From the NCBI GenBank assembly GCA_028023455.1, contig JAQFVV010006652.1, positions 126,001 through 190,000 on the forward strand: 64,000 nucleotides of DNA. Direction: 5' to 3'. The position numbers and the translations under genes are program-made. Below, piece by piece: positions 44,848 through 55,574 of this stretch; the first letter of the stretch is position 1, and each line of letters begins with the position of its first letter. Source of the DNA: Epiperipatus broadwayi. Its lineage: Eukaryota > Onychophora > Udeonychophora > Euonychophora > Peripatidae. Under the pieces are notes generated by a model. It did not search any database. It was not told the DNA's origin and saw only the letters and a list, made by a program, of their open reading frames with translations.

Positions 44848-45306
44848 GGGGAAATATACCTACATTTTTGAAAAAAAAGTTTTTAATAAAAGTGTTATAC
44901 CAGTTCTTACTTATGGATCTGAGACTTGGATATTTAACAGAAGAACACTATAAAGATTGCAGCCCACTCACTGAAGTATAGAGAGAGATCTGGGAGTAAT
45001 GAAAAGATATTGAACTATTTAAAAGCAGGAATAAATAAGTATCACTGATATCACTGAAAGAATTTTAAAAATCAAAACAGAAATGGACCAGATACATTGG
45101 TAAAAGAGATGATAATAGTTGGATATCTTAAACTGAATCCCAAGATATTGCAAAAAACTGGAGAGAAGAATCATGGTAAATGGATATATGAAATAAAGAA
45201 AACTTGTTGGGCTCATAAGAAGAGAGGTTATGGATCAGACAAATTGAATTAATGTTGGAAAGACCTTTTTGTAGCAATTTGATAAGTGAAAATGATGATG
45301 ATAATG
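44848..45306 (+). pseudogene. decayed RTE-clade LINE 3' end
   Basis: Across frameshifts the plus strand gives VFNKSVIPVLTYGSETW (cf. the 8-kb copy), IERDLGVMKR, ITERILKIK, KRDDNSW and LERPF, ending in an ATGATGATGATAATG tail at about 45290-45306. Block order and tail match 7741-8366. Many stops. The antisense frames at 45019-45448 are shadows. Confidence 0.75.
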
Positions 45307-45309
45307 TAT

Positions 45310-47045
45310 ATATACTTTTCTGAGAAATAACCAACTCAACATATAAAAAGTATGATTTTTTTAAAAATATTTGTTGAAACTTTAAACCACTTTGGGGGGG
45401 GGGGTAGAAATCTCCTTCCATAATAAAAAATAAAATATCCAAAAACAAAGAGTGTTCTGCAAGTTCTTTTTGAACTTAATTAATCAATTCAGTACTGGTT
45501 TTTTTTTACTAATTTATACACTGCTATTTAATAATATTTTGCAAATTATATTTTGCATTCAATACCCTAATATTAGCAAAGTTGTTTTTTTATATTGTAA
45601 ATATTTTGTTGGTATCCTGAAATAAGCTTCATTTCATGAGAGTATTTTTTATTAGTAATTCCTAACGTACTGCTGTTGTTGTTTTGTAATATCCATTCGC
45701 ATATTCTTACACCATCATCAGAAAACAAACAGCCTTGGATGCTCAACAAATCATCTCTTCAAACAACTAAAGAATTACAGCATTAAAATGGACTTTTTAT
45801 AAGGCTTCACATAAATTTACTTTTCCAGATCCAACGGTAAAGCTATTTGGATTTGATTTTCCAAGACTGTAGTTGCTTCCGTTTCACAACTCTAACTTGT
45901 CGTTATGACTACACATAAACCATGGATTACAGTTAAAAACTGTCAAATCTAAGCATACAGCAGCAGAAATGAATAATTTAATAAAGCTAATAATGAAGTT
46001 ATCTGGTTTAAATTTCAATGGATTCCATTATGATATTTGTTAATAGATAGCTGTATATAAAAAGGAAAATCCATTATATTGACTGATAGATTTTTCTATT
46101 TCATTTTAGCAGTATAGTATAACTATTCCCATTTAGCATGTTCAATATCTATCATCTGTGACATATGTAAAACATACTTACAAGTAATCTCCATCATGTA
46201 ACAAAAAAAAAATCACATAACTAACATATTCATCATTAGTAATTAGTTGTTCTAGTAAATAAATATCTATTTTGATAAGATAAAGAAACAACATATTGAT
46301 ATAAAAAGGCATGTTTAAGTATAAAGCTAATATTTGTACTACATGTAATCATACTACTGTAGTACCAATGATTGTAATCTTGAGTAATTAAATTAGTTGA
46401 TAGCAAATTATTGTTGCAATTTGATCCCTAATCCCAGATCTTTTCTGACTTTTACCCTTTATTAAAAGATTCATAGCTAAAACCAATGAATTATGCATTT
46501 AGTAGCAACTTTTTAATTCCTATTTGCTATCAAATTAAGTCTGAAAATCAAAAACCATAAGCATTTGAATGTGGCAATTTGTTTATGTATTTATTTAGAT
46601 TTCCAGCTCATTACTGATAAGAGCAATAGATAAAAAGTAATCCGAGAATGGGAAATAAATTGCAGTAATTATTGATTATTCAAACTTACAACAGATGACA
46701 CTAGAGTAGTAGTAGTAGTAGAGAAAAGTCTACTGTGGTTTATAATAAGATAACCTAAAAGAATGAAGTTAGGTTACATTGGTATTTGTATTATTTTGTT
46801 TAAAAAATATCTTGTGGAAATGCTTCGAAATCCATAATATTTCTGATTTTTTCTAATCTTGTAATCACAAGTAAGATCATCTGCATGATATATAATCTTC
46901 AATCTAACATTCATCTATATTATTTTTATACCATAAAGAGTAAACATGAAAAAATCAATGACAAAAGGTATCAGCAGAGATCAAATCTTGCTTGTTTTAA
47001 ATTATAATATGCTTTGATGTGAAACGTTTTGAAGTCATAAAATCT
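45310..47045. other. AT-rich spacer with G12 run
   Basis: A G12 run at about 45394. A (TAG)n stretch near 46705. A dispersed word at about 46640-46700 recurs near 28690. No gene found. Confidence 0.55.
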
Positions 47046-47049
47046 TCTT

Positions 47050-47220
47050 TTAAAAGATCCTTTAACTTATGCACATATTTATAAGTTTAATTTATGGTTG
47101 TAAAACAGAGCTTTGAATTCAAAAGAGTAGCAAAGATTGCATCTAATGCAAAGGAATGTGAAAAGGAGTATATCAAAAGAAATGAATGAATTTGATCTCA
47201 AATTAATATTTATGATGATT
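47050..47220 (+). pseudogene. very decayed RTE remnant
   Basis: The frame reads SLIYGCKTEL, then KSSKDC, CKGM, KGVYQK, in register with the LTYGxETW...RLQ..QRxMER.MLGV block of the RTE copies. Short and weak; the rest is unrecognisable. Confidence 0.35.
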
Positions 47221-47224
47221 AAAA

Positions 47225-48190
47225 AAATAATAACAATAAAGAAAGACCAAATAATGATATTAGCAACAAATGATAATAATTGATAAAAGCCACAATTTTT
47301 AACTGGATACTAAGGAAAGAAGTATTCTCAGAAAAGTCCTAAATAATGAGATCAAATTAATGATTTCAAATCTGATGAATCACTTGAATAAGAAAAGCTC
47401 ACAACAAGATGTTTATGAGAATAATAAAAAACTAAGAAAATTTCATAATAGATGTTTGTAAAGAAATATTACAAAGATCTCTTTATACTACAATGGGATA
47501 TTCATCGCTGACAACCAGCATATAATGAAAAAAATGTGCACACACAATTTTTTTTTTACAATAAAGATTTAATTCAAAATAAAAATGGTATCCAGATAAT
47601 AAGTTTTATGATGAATTATAAGTGGAGATGAATTATATAAATGCTACATTTCATTGAATAATAGTAAAATCTACCAAAATTAACAGATAAAATAACAAAA
47701 AAAAGTATAATGAAATAATAATGTTCATAATAATAATATCCTTTTTTAAAAGCAAATCAAATCCATATCTAAAATCAATAACCCATTAACACATAAAATC
47801 AGTTTATCCTTAAAAGTAATTACATATAAAAAGTGCGTTTAAAGATAAATGCATCATTCTTCTAACTATTTAACCCTTATTTGTTGTTATTTCTTGATTA
47901 TAGTAATAAGCTTAAATTGAAATAAATTGAGATACTGCCAAATCTCACTACGCTTGCTTAGGTTAGCGAGGAAAGCTTTTCATAATTTATTTACGATAAT
48001 TCTAATCTCATTGTCATAAAATATACAGCCTTATAATGATGGTTAATAAGCTAAAAACTAGTGCTGAGAGTTTTACTAGTTAGGGTTGGAATTCAAAACT
48101 GGAAATAATGAAATTATGTATCTAGTGACTCCCTTTAACTCTACTTTGCTAATCAAAATAAAGGCCTGAAATTCAGAACACTTTATGGTA
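47225..48190. other. AT-rich spacer, nothing recognised
   Basis: No frame, repeat match or structure noted. Confidence 0.6.
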
Positions 48191-48194
48191 TTAA

Positions 48195-48335
48195 TATTTT
48201 CCTGAAGGTTTGTGATGATGGTATATTAGATGAGATAATATGTTGGATTATTTCCATCATCTATCAGTAAATGTTGAATGTATAGAAAATTTTAAACTTT
48301 GTTTAAACTTTTCAAATACAAATAACTTGTTGGTA
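48195..48335 (-). repeat. fragment of PLE-associated tail repeat
   Basis: TTTCCTGAAGGTTTGTGATG and TATTTCCATCATCTAT-AGTAAATGTTGAATG match the inverted tail arms at 21.4, 40.3 and 42.3 kb. The following ATAGAAAATTTTAAACTTTG is shared with 27.66 kb. Confidence 0.7.
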
Positions 48336-48760
48336 ATAACATCCAAATAGACCCATGTCTACCTGCTTGAAGTTATATAAATCTAAAGCTGTATCAATAA
48401 CTGAATATTTTTAGTAATTTCAAATCTTTTCTAATTGTATATAATTTTTTCCTCTTGGCTAAAATAATAACAAATTATGTGATATTTTAACTTACACAGA
48501 ATGTGTTAAAACAAAAGAAGATTTGAGTTATTGTCATTTATAATAAGCTTGAGTAATCAGTGACAACTAGGATTATAGTACATTTAAATTCCAATACCCA
48601 GATTAATTTTTGAACTGAGATTATTGAAATATATAATTATTGATCCATAATCACATCTGCATATCTATTCAAGCAAGCTGGTTTGGGATCAAAACCTTAC
48701 GGTGATTTTAATTTCAGGCTTTTAATTTAAATAGTAAAATGAAGTTAAAGATATCTCCTA

Positions 48761-48988
48761 GATCAGGGGTGAGCAATTGTTTTGGCTCAGTGGCCATAGA
48801 GGTTGGTGGAGGGCCACATCAGGGGCCACTTTATGGAAGCAAAGGTTAGCAGAGGGACACACCTTTTTTTCATGACACAATAAACACACTGTTTTATTCC
48901 TTGCATTACCAAAGAAATATTTGTTTGTCCAGTCTTCATTAAACACATGACATTCATCATGGATTTTACATTTTTTCGGAGGATTCAT
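48761..48988 (-). pseudogene. hAT transposase N-terminus, BED-type zinc finger fragment
   Basis: From ATG 48988 the frame reads MNPPKKCKIHDECHVFNEDW, TNKYFFGNARNKTVCLLCHE. The FNExWTxKYFF...xxCLxC stretch is the first half of the BED finger in Charlie/ZBED5/GTF2IRD2-like transposases. The expected downstream H...H half is lost at the internal deletion, after which the frame reads into terminal-repeat sequence. An upstream ATG at 49093 extends the frame by 35 codons but matches nothing. Confidence 0.75.
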
Positions 48989-49258
48989 GGTTTCACTACA
49001 GTTGGAAATGTATATATTTTCTAATGCAAAAACAAAATTGAAATTAACCAGATCAATTGGAAAAGCACTGCACATCATATCTATACTGTGCATGTGTATT
49101 GATGTGGCTATCCTAATGGAAAATATAAGATGAATCTTTGGTCGTGCACGGGAAAGAAATCTCAGGTCAAGGTGGATTTTTCTGATTGTCTTGGAGGGTC
49201 ACATAAAAACTCTTAGCAGGCCACATGTGGCCCTCTGACCACTATTTGCCCACCCCTG
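48764..49258 (-). mobile_element. short non-autonomous hAT element (Charlie-like ends)
   Basis: The left end CAGGGGTGAGCAATTG and the inverted right end CAGGGGTGGGCAAATAG are hAT terminal repeats of the Charlie type. The sub-terminal GGCCACA/TGTGGCC region is also typical. Eight-bp flanks tcctagat (48756-48763) and ttctagat (49259-49266) match at 7 of 8. At 495 bp it is an internally deleted derivative that retains the N-terminal zinc-finger coding. Confidence 0.85.
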
Positions 49259-49269
49259 TTCTAGATATA

Positions 49270-50870
49270 TAATTGATTACTTGTGTCTTTGAATTCCAAG
49301 TTTCACTGACTATTCAAGCTCATTATAAGTGACATTGGAAGTAAAGAGCAGCTCTTTTTTTTATTGTAAATGGTAGACTAAAAAATCAAATTATTTTTTT
49401 ATGAATAAGTAAATTCATATACTTTAATTTTCTTGGAAAGATTCGTTTTTTTTTTATATCAAATTTAAACTATTCATATTGACATTCACTATTCTGTTCT
49501 CAATTCCATCATTCAGTCCTTTTCGTTTACTTACTAATCTCATTCTAAAGTAAATTTTCAAAAAGCGTCCAGTTTGTACAAACTTTTAAAATATTATTTT
49601 CCAAACAAATTATGACTTTCCAAAAGTATAGATTTGCTTCAAAGCTTGCTGATACACCTTTATTATTTAGTTGATTAATATATAATTCAATACACTTCAA
49701 AAATAAAATCAAGATTAAATCTATTCTAGCCATGTTAGAATCACAACTCACATCTTCTAAATCAGAGAGTAATGGCTAGTAATGGTCCAACAAATGATCT
49801 ATATTTTAACTTATCAAATAATATGCATATCAATTAATAAATTATAATCATCTACATAAAAATTTGCCAATAATTATTCATAAACAAATACGACTACTAG
49901 AACTAAAAAATAAAAAGTTGAGAGTGTATTTTGCAACATGACGTTGTCTTTTGCAAATGCAAATACAAATCTCCAATCTGTGAACTGCAATTACATTTAT
50001 TTATATCACATGTTGTCACTTTAATTAATTTAACATTTTGTAATGTTAATACCTATTTATTTTTGTAATTAACTTTTTTTTTCTGAACACTTTTCAAAAT
50101 TATTATATATTTTTAAAAGTTAACCCCATTTTCTTTCGAAAAAAGTATATTATCATTTTTACATAAAAAAAAAAATCAATATTGCATCTTTTAGTAGTAT
50201 TTTTGAAATAATCTCATAATATAAACATGAGACCACCCATAAAACAAAAATTATGTTCAAGTTCAGTGTAAAATGTCTTTTTATTAAAAAATAAATAAAA
50301 TCTATTACTGTTCATTCATTCTATGTGTGCAATTCAACCAAAACGTGTCCTTACAACAGCAGCCTCAAAAATTATCACATCCAGAAAACTGAGGGGTGGA
50401 TCTACTAGTCATATGATGTTCCTATTATATTTTTAGAATTTTACAATACATTTTTGAATATATTTTCCCCGTGATATTTAAGTTAATCAATACAGTACCC
50501 ATATCATACTTCCACACAATAAATTTGGCAGAAAAGCCCATGTACAGCTGATTTAGCTGAGAGATAATTAATAACTGTGTTGAAATACTCTAACCTTTAG
50601 AATGTTAAATACAGCAACATTGTATTGAAGTTGGTGTTGCACTTCAAAAATCCAAGTCTGTCTTTAATATCTAAAAGCTATTACTATATTTCAACTGATT
50701 CACATTCCCAAACTGACAACCACCCAAACTTAAATTGGTAAATGATATTTTTTCTTTTACTGATTACCAAAATTCCAATATATTTATTGAACATTAATTA
50801 TAAAACAAAGCTTTTATAGATTGCATAAAAACATTAAAAATATTTTGTATAATTTATCTTTATATATATA
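49270..50870. other. AT-rich spacer, nothing recognised
   Basis: A 68-codon minus frame (49545-49751) has no motif. Homopolymers and AT words otherwise. Confidence 0.6.
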
Positions 50871-50873
50871 TAT

Positions 50874-50955
50874 GTCAAAGCATTGACCGGGAAGCAAACC
50901 CTGGCCAGCTGCTTGGAAGGCAACTATGGTAATTGTTAGGCCACCAATGCTTGAC
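50874..50955 (-). mobile_element. tRNA-Gly(TCC)-derived mini-SINE (copy 3), next to the gap
   Basis: The minus strand begins GTCAAGCATTGGTGGCC, has the GTTGCCTTCCAAGCAGC anticodon arm (anticodon TCC), box B GGGTTTGCTTCC and GGTCAATGCTTTGAC, followed by (AT)n. The GTCAA/TTGAC acceptor extension is intact. A short possible target duplication (tttatc) lies at 50853 and 50957. The right flank reads TTTTATCAGCATATTG and is cut by the gap. Confidence 0.7.
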
Positions 50956-50971
50956 TTTTATCAGCATATTG

Positions 50972-51471
50972 NNNNNNNNNNNNNNNNNNNNNNNNNNNNN
51001 NNNNNNNNNNNNNNNNNNNNNNNNNNNNNNNNNNNNNNNNNNNNNNNNNNNNNNNNNNNNNNNNNNNNNNNNNNNNNNNNNNNNNNNNNNNNNNNNNNNN
51101 NNNNNNNNNNNNNNNNNNNNNNNNNNNNNNNNNNNNNNNNNNNNNNNNNNNNNNNNNNNNNNNNNNNNNNNNNNNNNNNNNNNNNNNNNNNNNNNNNNNN
51201 NNNNNNNNNNNNNNNNNNNNNNNNNNNNNNNNNNNNNNNNNNNNNNNNNNNNNNNNNNNNNNNNNNNNNNNNNNNNNNNNNNNNNNNNNNNNNNNNNNNN
51301 NNNNNNNNNNNNNNNNNNNNNNNNNNNNNNNNNNNNNNNNNNNNNNNNNNNNNNNNNNNNNNNNNNNNNNNNNNNNNNNNNNNNNNNNNNNNNNNNNNNN
51401 NNNNNNNNNNNNNNNNNNNNNNNNNNNNNNNNNNNNNNNNNNNNNNNNNNNNNNNNNNNNNNNNNNNNNNN
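50972..51471. other. assembly gap, 500 N
   Basis: Exactly 500 N, a conventional placeholder size. Apparent frames across it are meaningless. The real length is unknown. Confidence 1.
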
Positions 51472-51479
51472 TAAGCAAA

Positions 51480-51650
51480 TGTATTTTATAGCAATAAAAC
51501 TATTTAGCAGTCATATACGCATCATTCAGACCCTGTTCATTTTAATAAACAAATTAGTTTATAATCTTTAGAATAATTTGACATACAGTGTGTGGTGTAT
51601 TATAGCAGGACTATTGCGAGCTATAAAACTCAATGATGATTAGACGACTG
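51480..51650 (-). repeat. LTR-like direct repeat, 3' side of the Gypsy element
   Basis: It shares, in order and orientation, AATAAAACTATTT, ATCATTCA, TTTTAATAAACAAA, AATTTGACATACAGTGTGTGG, TATAGCAGG and AATGATGAT with 58305-58515. A purine-rich AAAGTGGGGAA motif lies just inside on the minus strand (about 51660), suiting a polypurine tract. Its outer end is lost in the gap. Confidence 0.4.
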
Positions 51651-51849
51651 TGACTAATTCCCCACTTAAAGTGATAAAAAATCAATAAAGCGCTTTGTGG
51701 AGTCTATATAATGTTGGTGAGAAAAGAAGCTGCTGCTTAATAAATGAGCATAGGCATATTTGTGAGCAAAAAACTGCCTTCTTATTTCGAATCAAGTTTG
51801 TGAAGAAGAATAACTTTCATTCCTTTATATTTTTATTTCAACTTCTTGC

Positions 51850-54430
51850 TATTTTTCCATTGTAATATTTGGTATTGTCGAGTATTGTGTATGGTTTCAA
51901 TTGTCGTGCATTGCTAAATGCCATTGTATTTCTCACCAATAGATTTCTCGAACAGGTATGGTCCCTTATACAAGGGAAAAAATTTTAAACTTCCTTTTTT
52001 ACTACACTGCTGAGTCTTTAAATTATGATAAGCCTTCCTTGAAAATTAAATCAAAATCTCTTTTCAGCTACCAAATATCTTAACGCTTCTTGGTCCGCGA
52101 ATAGGAGCAATAACTATTTCATCTAATTAACCAGGTTGAAATATGACATGAAAAACTATATGAAAAGCGTTCGAAGCTAAAAAACGACAGACTGTTGCTC
52201 GTTATTTGCAGTTGGCGGAACGGCCGTCGCAGTGGTTGGTGATAACAGGTGCGAGATGATTGAGTTAAACTCTCATGACTGCTGCATTCGATTGAAAGTT
52301 CCACGAAATAAGCCGGCTTTCGCTAGAGATTAGAGGCTGAACATGTCTGATAGAATAAATTGGAAATATTCAGTATTTATCTTGGAGGGCGAATCGTGAC
52401 TAAAGAGTCTACGCCCGGTGCTCTTTCATACATAACTTGGAAAAAAAACATCATAGGTACTAGTAGATGACTTTCTAGAACTGAAGGCAATGGAGCCGTT
52501 TTGTGCTTCATTGGAACCTTGATATAAGGTTTCACAATTCCAACATAGACTGTTTGGAAAACTTAGTCGAGGCACATGTTGTACATTTCCATACCACTGT
52601 GAGAATCTGTGTGCTGTACAATATTAAATTGGCATCTCAAGACTTCCTCAGTTTAAAATGACCCAAGACAATGAACGTGTTAAACCGTCTAATGCTTATT
52701 TAGCGTCATATTTTTCATAAGATTTCTCCATAATCTTTTGTGCAGGATCCCATGTTTAAAAAAATTGAAATTAAAAATATGTTTAATACATTAGATGATT
52801 ATTTAAGTTAAAATAATGTTAACTTGCATCTAGATTTGTCAAATCATAGGAGCGCTTCATGTTCGTGGCCATGATCACAAGTGCAATTCTCGCTCAGCTT
52901 CTTGGATGCACAGCAAATTTTAAGTAATTGGCAGAGGATATCTGCCACCCAATGTTCTCCTTGGAACTGTTGAAGGAGCCGAACTCCACTGGATCAGTGT
53001 CGTTGAACAAAGAAACTCTTATTTAGAATTCCAAATTTGTGATCATTACTATGACATCGGACGAAAAGTGCGGACTAAGCGTGATGGGGTTTCTTGCCAA
53101 TATGACAAATTTTTATAGTGAACTTCAGCCAGCACAGGAGGCGACTTCCAAATAGAGCCTGATCTTTTCCTTCTTCGTATTTGGAATAACAGTCCCTGCT
53201 TGCTATATCAGTCTGGACATAAAAAGTTAAGTTTATCAGATTGACACAACATTACAACTTTAAAGAATGTTTTTTATGTTCTCAAAATCGCTGATCTGTC
53301 CATTCCCCATTTATGAACTTTCTTTGGTAATATCAGCTTTCACAATCTCATGACTTAGGTAAAACGCAAGCACCACCCGAAAGATGGGACCCGCGTTCGG
53401 TTAGGAGATTAACTGTTCTACTTTTCGAAATTGGACTGACCCCATACACAACATGTCCAAGGGCTCTTTTTACATAAGCGACTTCTTTCAAACCTCTTGG
53501 GCATTCGCGATGTTCAGGCGCATTTCAAGCCAGTATTTTTGTCGCATTATATATCGTCCATAGCGCCATATTTTCTGCCTCTTTTGGTCAAGTCTTTCAT
53601 CGATCCTCTTACACTGTCATGAAGTCCAAAAGTTTCGCTTTAAGCGGTATCCAGCTGCGAAATGCGGTGCTACTGCGTCGCGAGTCTAGAGGCCATCTTA
53701 TAGCACTGGTAGATCTAAAGTGAAAATGCGTCTGCCTAACAACTGGACAAATACTCCCTGGATAGGTGGCGAGATTTCTAAAGAGATGTCGATAACTGTT
53801 TATTTCGTCGTCCAAACATAACACTTAAATCTCCATTTTTCTACAATAGCGGACAGTGTTAGATACACTCCATGTATCACTCGATCATCTGTTGAATTTA
53901 TCAACTGATATTGGAAAAATTTATGTTGAATTGGAGTGTGCATTCGCTGCCGGTTCCTGGTATACTGCACCGGGAGTGGAAGCGGCGCACCTGACGTATT
54001 TTCACAATATGCTTTGAGTTGTATAACATCTTTGGACTTTTTGTGTAACGGTCCGCGGACCTTTTTCAATCAGTGCTGAATCAACGACTGAATCGTTGTT
54101 TTTAATTTCAATTTTTGCACTTTGGTGGTCAATTTAATGTGTTGATTCATTGTCGAATAGGCATTTTCTTCGAAGAAATATCGATAATTTCGTTATGATG
54201 ATTCAGAAAAGTGGACGTTTACATCATAGGTGAACCAGATTACAATCAAGAATATGGACCCATCAGCAACATAATGATTTGACTGTTAATAAAACTATTT
54301 CCGTGGCGGAGTCAACGTGGGGCGTGTTGGCTGCATGGTCTCCCTTCTCTCTCTATACTTTTAATCATGCGCGATACAATCGTCAACATTTCTGATGTTA
54401 CTAGTGCTTTAATACCTTGGTGGATTCTAT
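51850..54430 (-). pseudogene. degenerate Ty3/Gypsy pol: protease, RT, RNase H, integrase
   Basis: Read from 54430 down to 51850 across many frameshifts. Protease-like IKALVTSEMLTIVS (about 54400) and HILDCNL. RT blocks: IHGVYLTLSAIVEKWRF, IFTLDLPVL (FSxLDL, about 53720), FGLHDSV, AMDDI at the YxDD position (53564-53550) and GHVVYGVSPISKS (about 53450). RNase H: HSNDHKFGILNK (TDHxPL, about 53040) and GEHWVADILCQL (GxxNxVADxLSR, about 52945). Integrase: LGHFKLRKS and WKCTTCAS (zinc region, about 52590-52660), VYVGIVKPYIKV (first catalytic Asp replaced by Gly, about 52540) and YKGPYLFEKSIGE (GPY/F module, about 51960). The domain order is that of Ty3/Gypsy. No stretch is open long enough to be active. 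The block stands out by higher G+C and CpG. Confidence 0.75.
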
Positions 54431-55330
54431 CATCACTTCAATAATAGGACACAAGCTAGTAATTTGTAACATTCTGTGTGCTATGCTTTTTGACATGATA
54501 TATTTAGTCATCGTTTACCATCTGGTTTAAACTGATTCAATCACAATATTCACGGGCATTCCTTTCCTTGTTCTGGAGTTCGAGCAGGTTCCATCTGAAT
54601 CCATAGTCTGTGAAACCAAAAATCAGTCATTTCATTTATCTTATTGATCCGGCTTCTGATCATCATTTCCTTCACCTTCATCGGCATGTTCTATCAGAAA
54701 TATTTAGTAGATGTATGTGATTCTGACCAGGTGGCCTGCTCTGAGCTAAGTCGCTTGCAATTTTAAAAGAATTGTGCGTTTCTTTTGGTAGTTGGATATT
54801 TTCGGTGATTATAGTGTGCAAAATATACTCGCGCTCTTCACTCAAAAAATCTTGCATGAATTACCGGTAATATTAGAGAGATCTCTTGGTTTGTGTGTCC
54901 TATGTCGCCACGTGCTTGATTGCCTCCGACTAGCTATGACATTTATTCCCCCTTCCTTAGAGTGAAAACATTGCGCTTCGAATTTTTCCATATAATTCTG
55001 TGGACTCTCCACAACAAAGATGGAAGATCTGGATCTACATAAATAATCAGTGATGGGTATTTTATTACAAAATTCCTTCTATTTTTTTAAGGAGTTCTTT
55101 GTATGGAAATTTGGTTGCTATACTTTCTGACTTTCTTTTTATATTATTCTTCGCAGTATCTCTCCTACCATTGGCTGTCTTCATTTTGCCATTTTTGTTT
55201 TTTTTTATATGTGCCGACTGCGATTATTTAGGAAAAATATTTGATCAAAACATGCGTGTGTGTGGAATTCAACTGCATTGCTACTGCTTTTTTGGTTGTG
55301 TTTCACCCTTGCAAAATTGATTAGTGTTTC
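54431..55330 (-). other. probable gag region of the Gypsy element, unresolved
   Basis: Same raised G+C as the pol block and the same side on which gag is expected. The minus strand has fragments such as ESTELYGKIRSAMF and MKTANGRRDTAKNNIKRKSE but no CCHC knuckle that I can read. The plus-strand hydrophobic frame (55099-55320) is likely antisense to this. Confidence 0.3.
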
Positions 55331-55519
55331 AGCAACTATCATATGTTATCATGACAATTATACATAGAAAACAGTGGAAGTACTCCTCTCGCAACCCTAA
55401 CGTCCTGGTTTGAGCCATTTGACATGTAGTTATATTACTGTTGGCTTTTTGTTATATAATAAGCCATGCTATTATATAAAAAATAATTCAAACCCATCTA
55501 AGGCTACTCAACTAGTAAG

Positions 55520-55571
55520 ATAAGTATTTGTTATACATTATAAATATAAGTATTTGTTATACATTATAAAC
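55520..55571. repeat. 26-bp tandem duplication
   Basis: Two copies of ATAAGTATTTGTTATACATT-ATAAAT in tandem. Confidence 0.9.
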
Positions 55572-55574
55572 TCT

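Noticed and set aside
45019-45448. Minus-strand frames of 65 and 106 codons
   Set aside because: Antisense to the decayed RTE copy, which explains the sequence better.
50926-51571. Open frames of about 180-212 codons on both strands
   Set aside because: They are translations of the 500-N gap with a few flanking codons.
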